Shown: piece after piece, positions 26,415 through 34,468 of the stretch
Layout of the letters: the number at the start of each line of letters is the position of its first letter
Position numbering within the stretch: position 1 is the first letter of the stretch
Source: Serratia plymuthica NBRC 102599
GTDB taxonomy: Bacteria; Pseudomonadota; Gammaproteobacteria; Enterobacterales; Enterobacteriaceae
Assembly: GCF_001590925.1 (NCBI RefSeq)
Contig: NZ_BCTU01000012.1
Span: forward strand, 62,001-126,000
DNA length: 64,000 bases
Direction: 5' to 3'
Notes under the pieces: model-generated
What the model saw: only the letters and a program-made list of their open reading frames with translations
The model's database searches: none
Told to the model about the DNA's origin: nothing
Position numbers and translations under genes: made by a program

Positions 26415-27019
26415 GCAAAGGCCGCGCGCCACTCATCGAACAACAGCCACAGCGCCGTTACCGCCATCAAACCCGCCATCGTCGCGTTAAACAGCCGCAG
26501 CTTCCAGGTGACGCGCAGCGCATCGCGCAGGCGATCGCCCAGCGCCGCCCACACCAGCACGCAAGGGATATTCAAGGCGACAAAGCCGGCAACGAGCATT
26601 AGCGTGTGGCTAAGGCTGGTCCCTTCGCGCGGGGTGAACAGGATCGCGATGTTAATGGCCATCAACCAGGCTTTGGGGTTCACCGCCTGGAACAGCGCGC
26701 CGTTGAGCAACCGCATTGGTTGCGCCTGCTGTTTGGCATCCGGCGAGGTCGCCTGGAACAGCTTCCACGACAACCACAGTAAATAGGCGCAGCCAATCAC
26801 CGCCAGCGGGAAACGTATCGCTCCGGCCCAACTGAGCACCAACGCCAGCAGGCTGGTGGTCAGGGCCAACTGTACCCCACAACCCAGGCTGATGCCGAAC
26901 ACCATCGGCAGGGTGCGGCGCAGGCCGAAGTTGACCCCGGAAGAGGCCAGCAGCAGGTTGTTGGGGCCGGGGGTGATCGACATCACCGTGACATAACTGA
27001 TAAAGGCGGAGTCCAGCAT
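26411..27019 (-). CDS. LysE/RhtB-family amino acid exporter
   Basis: 202-residue inner-membrane exporter with about six hydrophobic helices. The N-terminal family signature SITPGPNNLLLASSGVNFG and the NPKAWLMAINI segment are typical of RhtB/LysE exporters. It is divergent from a MocR-type regulator gene, with a long palindrome in the shared promoter region, so it is likely that regulator's target. The exported amino acid is not predictable from sequence. Confidence 0.88.
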   Translation of the reverse strand: MLDSAFISYVTVMSITPGPNNLLLASSGVNFGLRRTLPMVFGISLGCGVQLALTTSLLALVLSWAGAIRFPLAVIGCAYLLWLSWKLFQATSPDAKQQAQPMRLLNGALFQAVNPKAWLMAINIAILFTPREGTSLSHTLMLVAGFVALNIPCVLVWAALGDRLRDALRVTWKLRLFNATMAGLMAVTALWLLFDEWRAAFA

Positions 27020-27103
27020 AACGGGTTCCTTAAACGACACAGTAGCAAGGGAACCAGCATAAAACCTGCGAGCGGATGGTGACAGAACCAGAAACACGCT
27101 ATT

Positions 27104-27145
27104 GTTATGGGTACAGTTTTGCAGGAAGCAAACTGTACCCATAAC
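27104..27145. promoter_or_regulatory. Long inverted repeat between lysE-like and mocR genes
   Basis: GTTATGGGTACAGTTT (27104-27119) and its exact complement (27130-27145) are separated by 10 bp in the divergent promoter region, the right arm ending 13 bp before the GTG start of the regulator. It is probably the regulator's operator. The 26-bp centre-to-centre spacing suits a GntR-type dimer on two turns. Confidence 0.75.
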
Positions 27146-27158
27146 CTGGAGAGAAACT

Positions 27159-28625
27159 GTGACCCTGCTCGATGAAATGCCTGAAACGCGTTATCAGCAA
27201 CTGGCGGATACCCTGGCACAGGCCATTCGCCGCGGCACGCTGCTGCCCGGCAGCCGTTTGCCTTCGGTGCGCCGCTGCGCGCAGACCCACAGCGTCAGCA
27301 TCAATACCGTGGTGGCGGCCTACCGCGCGTTGGAAGACCGTGGGCTGATCGAAGCGCGGCCGCAGTCCGGCTTCTATGTGCGCAGCACGTTGCCGGCGCT
27401 GAAAGCTGCCTCGCAACCCAGTAGCCGAATAGAGCCGCCGGCGGACGACGTGCTGGCGCTGATCGACACGGTGTTTGCCGCCCAGCAGAACCCGGCGTTC
27501 ACCAACCTGTCGCTGGCCTGCCCGCAAACCTCTGATTTTTATCCGGGCGGCAAACTGGGGCGGATGCTGTCGTCTCAGTTGCGTCGCCAGCCCGATCTGA
27601 TCGGCAAGTACGCCTTGCCGCCCGGCAGTTTGCGGCTGCGTCAGCAGATCGCCCGCCGCTCGATGACGTTGGGCATGCTGGTGGAACCTGGCGATATCAC
27701 CCTGACCCACGGCTGCATGGAGGCGCTGCAACTGGCGTTGCGTGTGACCACCAAGCCGGGCGACTGTATCGGGCTGGAGTCGCCGACCTATTTTTATCTG
27801 CTGCCGCTGCTGGCCAGCCTCGGGCTGAAGGCGCTGGAAATCCCGACCGATCCGCAGCATGGCCTGTCGCTGGACGCGCTGGAGCTGTTGTTGAATGAGA
27901 AGCGGCTGGATGCGGTGATCGCCATGCCGACGGTACAGAATCCGCTGGGGTGCACCATGCCGCTGGCGGCCAAAAAGCGGCTGGCGCGGCTGATGAACGA
28001 TCATCAGGTACCGCTGATTGAAGACGGGCTGTACGCCGAGATTCAGTTCGGCGGCGCGCTGTCGCCGGCAGTGAAATCTTTCGATCGTGACGGCTGGGTG
28101 CTGTTTTGCTCCAGCTTTACCAAGACGCTGGCGCCGGATTTCCGCATCGGCTGGATTGCCGGTGGGCGTTTCAACGAAGCGCTACGCAAGCTGAAGGCGG
28201 TGTCATCGATGGCGGAATCACAGCTGTTGTCGGAAACGCTGGCGATGTTCCTGGAAACCGGCGGCTACGATCACCATTTACGTAACCTGCGTAAGCGCTA
28301 CGCCGCCCAAGTGGAGGCGGCACGGGCCTTGATTGCCCGCCATTTCCCGCGCGGCACGCGGGCAACGCAGCCGGCGGGCGGTTTTGTGTTCTGGGTCGAG
28401 TTTCCGGCCGGTGTCGACAGCGTGGCGCTGTTCCATCAGTTGCTGGAGGAACAAATCTGCCTGACGCCGGGCACGCTGTATTCCCCCAGCGGCCGCCACC
28501 GCAACGGGCTGCGGCTCTCTTGCTGCTATCCGTTTAATGCACGTTATACCCAGGCGCTGGCGCGCGTGGGGGCGAAAGCCTGCGAGATGAGCGGGTTGCC
28601 GCCGGGAATCGAGCAAGGCGAGTAA
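27159..28625 (+). CDS. MocR-type regulator (GntR HTH plus aminotransferase domain)
   Basis: 488-residue fusion: N-terminal GntR winged helix (TRYQQLADTLAQAIRRGTLLPGSRLPSVRRCA ... split across the helix-turn-helix, with GFYVRS) and a C-terminal class I aminotransferase-like domain that binds PLP (lysine region SSFTKTLAPDFRIGWIAGG). Such proteins sense amino-acid-like ligands through PLP chemistry. The start is a GTG at 27159 after GGAGAG. It is divergent from a LysE-family exporter, the usual partner arrangement. Confidence 0.9.
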   Translation: MTLLDEMPETRYQQLADTLAQAIRRGTLLPGSRLPSVRRCAQTHSVSINTVVAAYRALEDRGLIEARPQSGFYVRSTLPALKAASQPSSRIEPPADDVLALIDTVFAAQQNPAFTNLSLACPQTSDFYPGGKLGRMLSSQLRRQPDLIGKYALPPGSLRLRQQIARRSMTLGMLVEPGDITLTHGCMEALQLALRVTTKPGDCIGLESPTYFYLLPLLASLGLKALEIPTDPQHGLSLDALELLLNEKRLDAVIAMPTVQNPLGCTMPLAAKKRLARLMNDHQVPLIEDGLYAEIQFGGALSPAVKSFDRDGWVLFCSSFTKTLAPDFRIGWIAGGRFNEALRKLKAVSSMAESQLLSETLAMFLETGGYDHHLRNLRKRYAAQVEAARALIARHFPRGTRATQPAGGFVFWVEFPAGVDSVALFHQLLEEQICLTPGTLYSPSGRHRNGLRLSCCYPFNARYTQALARVGAKACEMSGLPPGIEQGE

Positions 28626-28698
28626 CTGCGTGCGCATTTTGCTACAATGTGGGCATCATTGATTAGCGTGCCGTACAGGCACAGACAGGCCATAAACC

Positions 28699-29061
28699 AT
28701 GAAAGAGAAAGAAAAGGCAGAAATTAAGCGCCTTAGCGACCTGCTGGACGCACTGAATCACAAAGACACGGCGGTGATCCAACAGGGCAATATCGAGCTG
28801 ATTGCCCAGCACACCAAAGAAAAAGAGAAGCTGGCGACGGAAATCGAACGTCTGAAAGGCGTGCGCGTCGAGAAGCTGAGTGCGGAAGCGCAGAAGCTGA
28901 GCCAACTGCCCTTCAGCCGTGAAATCACCAAGAAAGAACAGGCGGACATGGGCTCGTTGAAAAAAAGCGCGCGCGGCCTGATCGTGGTGCACCCGATGAC
29001 TGCACTGGGCCGTGAGATGGGCCTGAAAGTGGTCACCGGCTACGCCAAAAAAGCCTTCTGA
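28699..29061 (+). CDS. yibL: Ribosome-associated protein YibL (DUF2810)
   Basis: 120 residues, the same length as E. coli YibL and in the same position downstream of mtlR, though here the lysE-mocR pair intervenes. Highly charged coiled-coil-forming sequence ([38 protein letters not shown]) with a conserved end ([19 protein letters not shown]). E. coli YibL has been found associated with ribosomes; its function is unclear. Confidence 0.9.
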   Translation: MKEKEKAEIKRLSDLLDALNHKDTAVIQQGNIELIAQHTKEKEKLATEIERLKGVRVEKLSAEAQKLSQLPFSREITKKEQADMGSLKKSARGLIVVHPMTALGREMGLKVVTGYAKKAF

Positions 29062-29066
29062 TTCAC

Positions 29067-29091
29067 CCGGGCGCCGCCCTGCGACGCCCGG
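29067..29091. terminator. Hairpin after yibL
   Basis: CCGGGCG (29067-29073) and CGCCCGG (29085-29091) form a 7-bp stem, followed by TATTTC, between the converging yibL and methyltransferase genes. Confidence 0.55.
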
Positions 29092-29095
29092 TATT

Positions 29096-29875
29096 TCATC
29101 CCTTGGTCGTGAAATACGCCTTGGTTTGATAAGGCACGGTTAGGGTTTCCTTGCCCTGCAATTCCCCTTCCTCCGCCACCAACTGGCGAATCTGATCGAT
29201 CACCTGTTCCTGCTGTTGCGGCGGCAAGGCGGCGATAAAGCTGGTTGAACGCACTCGGTTGTAAATCACATCTTCTGCTGCACCCTGGTGGCCGAACATA
29301 AACACCTGCTCCTGCAGCGGTTCTAACCCCTTGACCGGAAACAGTTTGCGCCATTCGCCCGTGTAGAAACGCGGCGCGTCGCCTTCATGTCTGTCGACAA
29401 TCTGATTCAGCTTGCGCACCCAGCTCACGCGCGCATCGCGCATGTTCCACACCAGACCCAGCTTGCCGCCGGGCTTGAGGATACGCTGAATTTCAGCCAG
29501 CGCCTGCGGCGTGGCGAACCAGTGGAAGGACTGCGCGCAGACTACGGCATCGACCGATTCGTCCGGCAGCGGAATCGACTCGGCGGTGCCCGCCAGCGTT
29601 TTCACCTGCGGCAGCGCGGCCGACAGTTTTTCCAGCATTTGCGCTACCGGTTCGACGGCGATCACCTGCGCGCCGGTTTCCAGCAGGCGCGGGGTGAATT
29701 TACCGGTGCCGGCGCCGAGATCGACAACCGTCATGCCGTCGTGCAGGCCGATAACCTCACGCAGCCAGGTGGCGATCTCCGGCGGATAATCCGGTCTCCC
29801 TTTCACGTAGCGGTCGGCATTGGCCTGATAACCAACGGCTGCGGCGTGGTGGATCGAATGAGAGGGGGTGGTCAT
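29096..29875 (-). CDS. Class I SAM-dependent methyltransferase
   Basis: 259-residue Methyltransf_11/25-type enzyme. Motif I is VVDLGAGTGKFTPRLLETG, followed by an acidic residue (IAVEP), motif IV-like SVDAVVCAQSFHWF and LKPGGKLGLVWN. The substrate is unknown; relatives are annotated only as small-molecule methyltransferases. The start at 29875 (MTTPSHSIHHAAAVGYQ) is chosen because the upstream extension lacks homology. Confidence 0.85.
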   Translation of the reverse strand: MTTPSHSIHHAAAVGYQANADRYVKGRPDYPPEIATWLREVIGLHDGMTVVDLGAGTGKFTPRLLETGAQVIAVEPVAQMLEKLSAALPQVKTLAGTAESIPLPDESVDAVVCAQSFHWFATPQALAEIQRILKPGGKLGLVWNMRDARVSWVRKLNQIVDRHEGDAPRFYTGEWRKLFPVKGLEPLQEQVFMFGHQGAAEDVIYNRVRSTSFIAALPPQQQEQVIDQIRQLVAEEGELQGKETLTVPYQTKAYFTTKG

Positions 29876-29929
29876 AACTTTTGCTCCTGCCTGAAAGAGG
29901 TTGCACAACAGTCTAGCGGCCGGTCTTTT

Positions 29930-30601
29930 TCAACGGCCCAGCAGACGGCGGTTAAGGTTTTCGATACGGCCGGTAGTGATGCGCGTCAGCATGGTTTTAC
30001 TCCAGCTCGCGGACAGCCCGGCGACCGCCAGCAAGCGGCGATACTGCTCTTCATCGAACGGCATATGCCAGGCAATGCCGATGGCTTCGGCCACCGAGAC
30101 GTCGCTGCTGCGCATCACCAGTTCCAGCGGACGATCGCCGCTGACGGCACCGGCGGACACCACCCGGTACAGCCAGCCGCAACGGCCGCTTTGCTGCATC
30201 AGCACCGAGATGTCGTCGATCGCGAAGTGGTAGTTGAGTTTGAAGCAGGGAGAGCGTGGCTGGGTGACCTGAATCAAGGCCTCGCCCCAGCGGAAGATAT
30301 CGCCCATAAACACGTTGTGTTCGGTCAGCCCCAGCGTGGAAATATTCTCGCCGAAAGCCGGCGCGCAGAACTGTTCCGCCTGTGCAGGAAACTGTTCCCG
30401 CCAGTGGGCGTAATGTTCGCGCGGATAGTGGCACAAAGCGCGGTCCGGCCCGCCGTGATAGCTTTTTTCCGCCTGCTCGTCGCCTTCCAGGCCGAGCGGG
30501 GTCAGCTTGATGGCGCCCTCCACCAGGCGTTTGGCGATGCCGCTGGGCCGCCCGCCGTCATAAGGCTGGATGGTGCCGATATAAACCTCAGGGTGATGCA
30601 T
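29930..30601 (-). CDS. yiiM: MOSC-domain protein YiiM
   Basis: 223-residue MOSC protein (E. coli YiiM 224). The molybdenum-cofactor-binding cysteine sits in TQPRSPCFKLNYHF, and the family residues KSYHGGPDRALCHYP and FGENISTLGL are present. YiiM contributes to Moco-dependent detoxification of N-hydroxylated base analogues such as 6-N-hydroxylaminopurine. It is upstream of, and on the same strand as, the methyltransferase gene, separated by 54 bp. Confidence 0.9.
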   Translation of the reverse strand: MHHPEVYIGTIQPYDGGRPSGIAKRLVEGAIKLTPLGLEGDEQAEKSYHGGPDRALCHYPREHYAHWREQFPAQAEQFCAPAFGENISTLGLTEHNVFMGDIFRWGEALIQVTQPRSPCFKLNYHFAIDDISVLMQQSGRCGWLYRVVSAGAVSGDRPLELVMRSSDVSVAEAIGIAWHMPFDEEQYRRLLAVAGLSASWSKTMLTRITTGRIENLNRRLLGR

Positions 30602-30666
30602 ATGCGCCTCCGTTCTTTGCGTCAGAGGTTCAGCATAGCCTGAGTTGATCGGGAGGGACAGAACAT

Positions 30667-30690
30667 CCCGCCCGAAAATAACCGGGCGGG
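30667..30690 (-). terminator. Hairpin after the chemoreceptor gene
   Basis: CCCGCCCG (30667-30674) and CGGGCGGG (30683-30690) form an 8-bp GC stem just beyond the chemoreceptor stop codon. The T-tract is weak. Confidence 0.5.
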
Positions 30691-30698
30691 GAGGTGCA

Positions 30699-32624
30699 TC
30701 AGAACGTGGTCCAGTTGTCTTGCGCTGCTGCTGACCGCGCTTTAATCACCGGGGCTTTTGACGCGCTGGCTTTCGCCACGGCGGCGGGGGCTTTCTGCTC
30801 CGCCAGGCGGAATACCGAGACGCTTTGCAGCAGCATGTCAGCCTGCTCTTCCAGCGAGTCGGCGGCGGCGGCGGATTCCTCCACCAGTGCGGCGTTCTGC
30901 TGGGTGGTATGATCCATTTCGACAATCGCCTGGCCGATCTGGGCGATACCACGGGTTTGCTCGTCGGAGGCGGCGGCGATCTCCGCCATGATGTCGCGCA
31001 CGTGGGTCACCGATAGGACGATTTGCTCCATGGTGCTGCCGGTATTCTCCACCAGGGTGGTGCCGGTTTGCACCCGGCTGACCGATTCGGCGATCAGCCC
31101 TTCGATCTCTTTTGCCGCCTGGGCACTGCGTTGTGCCAGATTACGAACCTCGCTGGCCACCACCGAGAAGCCGCGCCCCTGTTCGCCGGCGCGCGCCGCT
31201 TCTACTGCGGCATTGAGCGCCAGAATATTGGTCTGGAAAGCAATACCGTTAATCAGGGTGGTAATTTCGGCGATTCGTCGCGAGCTGCTGGAAATATCGC
31301 GCATGGTGCTGACCACGTTCTCTACCAACTTGCCGCCCTGTTGGGCGGTTTGCGAAGCGTCGGTAGCCAGTTGGTTGGCGTGGTGGGCGTTTTCGGCGTT
31401 CTGCTTCACCGTGGCGGTCAGTTGTTCCATGCTGGCGGCGGTCTCCTCTACCGCCGCCGCCTGCTGTTCGGTGCGAGAGGACAAATCGGTGTTGCCTGCG
31501 GCAATCTCCGCCGCAGCGGTAGAGACCTGGCTGACCCCCATCTGGATTTTCTCAATCATATCGCGCAGGTTTCGGCTCATCGCCGCCACCGCATTCAGCA
31601 ACTGGCCCAGTTCATCGCGGCGGGTGCTGGTCTGCGCCTGGCGCAGATCGCCGTTGGCGATGCGTTCCGCCAGCGCCAGAGTGCTGCGCAGTGGCCGGGT
31701 GATTTGCAGCGTGATGCGCCAGGCAATCAGCAACCCGGCGATAATGGCAATCAGCGTGGTGATGCCCATCTGCAGCTGAGCCGCATTAATATCGTTGTGG
31801 GTTTGCGCCAGTTCGTCCCGCATAAAGGCGTTGACCAGCGTACCGACCTCCTGGGCGCTGTCCCCCAGCCGCTGGCTGATCTGCTGTTCCTGTTCATAAG
31901 CCGGCAGATAAGCTTCGATTCGGTTTTTGTAGTCGTCGAGCGCGCTCAACAGCGGTTGCAGCAGGGGGCGCTGGGCATCGCTGAGCCGTCGGCTGAGGGC
32001 GTTTGCCGTGCTGCGCGCGTCATCAATCGCCGCTAACAGCGGCGCTTCGGATTCACGGTTCAGGCTCAGCAACAGGCCGCGTGCGCCGTAGCGCACCAGG
32101 GTCAGCTTCTGATTCAACTGCACAAAAGCCAGTTGCAGGTCGCCATTGGTCAACTGGCGCTCTACCTGATTCAGACTGTCTTGCACTTCCGACATGTTCC
32201 AGCTTTGGCGTACCGCGTCTTTTGCCGCCACCGCCTTTTCGAAGGCGTTTTGCTGCTGCTGGTATTCGCCGATCAAGACCACCAGCCGCTGCAGGTCTTG
32301 CCGGCTCTGGGCGTCCCAGTCCAGCGCCTGGCCCTGGTTGATCAAGCGTACCGCGTTTTCGATATTGGCGCGGTTATTCTTCAGGTACTCCGGCCGGTAG
32401 GTCTGGCCGAACAGCGCCCGGTTATATTTGGCCTGATTGATTTCGTCATTCAGCCGGTTGCTGAAATCGATGCGGTCGGCGCGGGATTCGATGATATTCA
32501 GGTATTGTGCGCCGGTGCCGGCGATGATCGCCGTCAGCAGTAGCATCAGGCCAAATCCGAGGCCGAGTTTTTTACCCACGGTGAGATGAACGAACTTTCC
32601 TGCCAGTGTTTGCAATGCCGCCAT
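30699..32624 (-). CDS. Methyl-accepting chemotaxis protein
   Basis: 641-residue transmembrane receptor: first membrane helix at about residues 18-40 ([15 protein letters not shown]), a helical periplasmic sensor of about 240 residues resembling the helical bimodular class, a second membrane helix ([15 protein letters not shown]), a HAMP domain ([20 protein letters not shown]) and the MCP signaling hairpin (tip [20 protein letters not shown] split across it). The protein ends in NWTTF, the CheR/CheB-tethering pentapeptide, so it is a high-abundance-type receptor able to be methylated independently. The ligand is unknown. The start at 32624 follows AAGGA. Confidence 0.92.
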   Translation of the reverse strand: MAALQTLAGKFVHLTVGKKLGLGFGLMLLLTAIIAGTGAQYLNIIESRADRIDFSNRLNDEINQAKYNRALFGQTYRPEYLKNNRANIENAVRLINQGQALDWDAQSRQDLQRLVVLIGEYQQQQNAFEKAVAAKDAVRQSWNMSEVQDSLNQVERQLTNGDLQLAFVQLNQKLTLVRYGARGLLLSLNRESEAPLLAAIDDARSTANALSRRLSDAQRPLLQPLLSALDDYKNRIEAYLPAYEQEQQISQRLGDSAQEVGTLVNAFMRDELAQTHNDINAAQLQMGITTLIAIIAGLLIAWRITLQITRPLRSTLALAERIANGDLRQAQTSTRRDELGQLLNAVAAMSRNLRDMIEKIQMGVSQVSTAAAEIAAGNTDLSSRTEQQAAAVEETAASMEQLTATVKQNAENAHHANQLATDASQTAQQGGKLVENVVSTMRDISSSSRRIAEITTLINGIAFQTNILALNAAVEAARAGEQGRGFSVVASEVRNLAQRSAQAAKEIEGLIAESVSRVQTGTTLVENTGSTMEQIVLSVTHVRDIMAEIAAASDEQTRGIAQIGQAIVEMDHTTQQNAALVEESAAAADSLEEQADMLLQSVSVFRLAEQKAPAAVAKASASKAPVIKARSAAAQDNWTTF

Positions 32625-32708
32625 ATTATTTTTCCTTTGCGGGCGAACCTCTATTGAACAAACCATCGGCAAAGGGCGGTCAAACTTTAGCGGATTTTGG
32701 GTAAAAAA

Positions 32709-32729
32709 ATGCCCGCTTCACGCGGGCAT
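32709..32729 (-). terminator. Rho-independent terminator of sodA
   Basis: ATGCCCGC (32709-32716) and GCGGGCAT (32722-32729) with a 5-nt loop; on the minus strand the stem is followed by seven T residues. Confidence 0.9.
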
Positions 32730-32748
32730 CATCAGTACTGGGGGCGAA

Positions 32749-33369
32749 TTACTTCTTCGCAGCGAAGCGTGCTGCCGCTTCATCCCAGTTAACCACGTTC
32801 CAGAACGCTTTGATGTAGTCTGGGCGTTTGTTCTGATATTTCAGGTAGTAAGCGTGTTCCCACACGTCCAGGCCCAGGATTGGGAAGCCTGAAGCGCCGG
32901 CAACGGCTTCGCCCATCAGCGGGCTGTCCTGGTTAGCGGTAGACACCACGGCCAGTTTGTCGCCTTTCAGCACCAGCCAGGCCCAACCTGAACCGAAGCG
33001 GGTCGCTGCGGCTTTCTCGAACTCTTCCTGGAATTTCTCGACGCTGCCGAAATCGCGCTCTATAGCGGCTTTCAGATCGCCACCCAGCGTGGTACCGATT
33101 TTCAGGCCTTTCCAGAACAGGCTGTGGTTAGCGTGGCCGCCGGCGTTGTTACGCATGAAAGTGCGCTTGTCGGCTGGCACTTTATCCAGATCCTGGATCA
33201 GCGCTTCAACGCTCAGCGAAGCCAGCTCAGGGTACGCTTCCAGCACGGTGTTCGCGTTGTTGACGTAAGTCTGGTGGTGTTTGGTGTGATGGATTTCCAT
33301 CGTCTGCTTGTCGAAATGCGGTTCCAGTGCGTCGTAGGCGTACGGCAGGGATGGCAGTGAATAACTCAT
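32749..33369 (-). CDS. sodA: Superoxide dismutase [Mn]
   Basis: 206 residues, identical in length to E. coli SodA. It dismutates superoxide in the cytoplasm. Metal ligands are visible as His in [12 protein letters not shown], His in GHANHSLFW, and Asp/His in [12 protein letters not shown]. The Mn-type signature region [18 protein letters not shown] is present. The start at 33369 is supported by homology; the longer open frame is not conserved. A Fur-box-like sequence lies about 85 bp upstream. Confidence 0.96.
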   Translation of the reverse strand: MSYSLPSLPYAYDALEPHFDKQTMEIHHTKHHQTYVNNANTVLEAYPELASLSVEALIQDLDKVPADKRTFMRNNAGGHANHSLFWKGLKIGTTLGGDLKAAIERDFGSVEKFQEEFEKAAATRFGSGWAWLVLKGDKLAVVSTANQDSPLMGEAVAGASGFPILGLDVWEHAYYLKYQNKRPDYIKAFWNVVNWDEAAARFAAKK

Positions 33370-33453
33370 AATCATCATCTCCAGTGGGGTATGGGCGGCG
33401 CAAGGTGCGAGCACCGCGTAAGCAGTCGGATCATTATAGTTAATTAAATGATC

Positions 33454-33472
33454 TTGAAAATGATTATCAATG
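33454..33472 (-). promoter_or_regulatory. Candidate Fur box upstream of sodA
   Basis: On the minus strand CATTGATAATCATTTTCAA closely fits the 19-bp Fur consensus, especially the GATAATCATT core. Fur repression of sodA is established in E. coli. Confidence 0.65.
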
Positions 33473-33496
33473 CCCTACTTGGTGTAGGGGATTAAA

Positions 33497-34324
33497 TTAA
33501 TCCTCAATGCGCTGCGGGTGAGTAAACACCGTGGCGCGGCCGGGTTTGCTGAAACCGACAAGCGTCAGGTTGCTGCGCTCGGCGATTTCCACCGCCAACG
33601 AGGTGGCAGCGGAAACCACGAACAGGATCTCGACGCCGCACATCGCGGATTTTTGTACCATTTCATAGCTGGCGCGGCTGGAGACCAGGATCGCGCCCTG
33701 TTGCCAATCTTGCTTCGCGCGCACGCCGAGCAACTTGTCGAGCGCTACATGGCGGCCGACGTCTTCACAGCCGCCCAACAGGTCACCCTGCGGCGAAATC
33801 CAGCTGGCGGCGTGGGTACAGCCGGTGAGCTGCCCGACGCTCTGCACCTGCTTGAGCTGCCTCAGCGCGTGGTCGAGGTTGGCGAAAGAAAAGCGTTGGG
33901 TGAACGGCAGCGCAGGCAGCGGGCGGAAGATGTCCGCCAACTGTTCGATGCCGCACACGCCGCAGCCGGTGCGGCCCGCCATGGCGCGGCGGCGCTCCTT
34001 CAACCCGGCAAAGCGGCGGCTGGAGAGCTCAATTTGCACCTCCAGCCCGTTACAGGTTTGGTTAATCTCTATACTGTAGATATCGCGTGGTGACTCGATA
34101 ATGCCTTCGGACAGCGAAAAGCCGAGGGCGAATGCCTCCAGATCTTTTGGCGTGCACATCATCACCACGTGAGAGATGCCGTTATAGACCAGGGCGACCG
34201 GCACTTCTTCCGCCAGCCAGTCAGGCTGTGCGGTGGCGAGCTGCCCGCGCTGATAAACCTGGGCCTGGGTCACCCCTGTGAGCGGGGTCTCATTTATGTG
34301 CTGCTCTGGGTTTATAGTGTTCAC
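33497..34324 (-). CDS. fdhD: Formate dehydrogenase sulfurtransferase FdhD
   Basis: 275-residue sulfur carrier that passes sulfur from IscS to the Mo-bisPGD cofactor of formate dehydrogenases. The active CxxC loop is visible in [11 protein letters not shown], and the family sequences [11 protein letters not shown] and [13 protein letters not shown] are present. It is divergent from fdoG, the enzyme it activates, as in E. coli, so the 144-bp gap holds both promoters. Confidence 0.95.
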   Translation of the reverse strand: MNTINPEQHINETPLTGVTQAQVYQRGQLATAQPDWLAEEVPVALVYNGISHVVMMCTPKDLEAFALGFSLSEGIIESPRDIYSIEINQTCNGLEVQIELSSRRFAGLKERRRAMAGRTGCGVCGIEQLADIFRPLPALPFTQRFSFANLDHALRQLKQVQSVGQLTGCTHAASWISPQGDLLGGCEDVGRHVALDKLLGVRAKQDWQQGAILVSSRASYEMVQKSAMCGVEILFVVSAATSLAVEIAERSNLTLVGFSKPGRATVFTHPQRIED

Positions 34325-34468
34325 TTAACTGGCACCTGTTTGTAACAACCCCATATACGCTGTGGTAATATTGCCGCGTAAAAACAAGATGGATTTTAGC
34401 GCTTCCCGCTTCAAGGGGGAAAGCGCCATTTGAAACAATGTGACAATCGAGAGTGAAAGGAGACCCCC

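Noticed and set aside
29930-30434. Alternative frames within the yiiM locus
   Set aside because: Shadows of the MOSC gene, which has clear conserved motifs.
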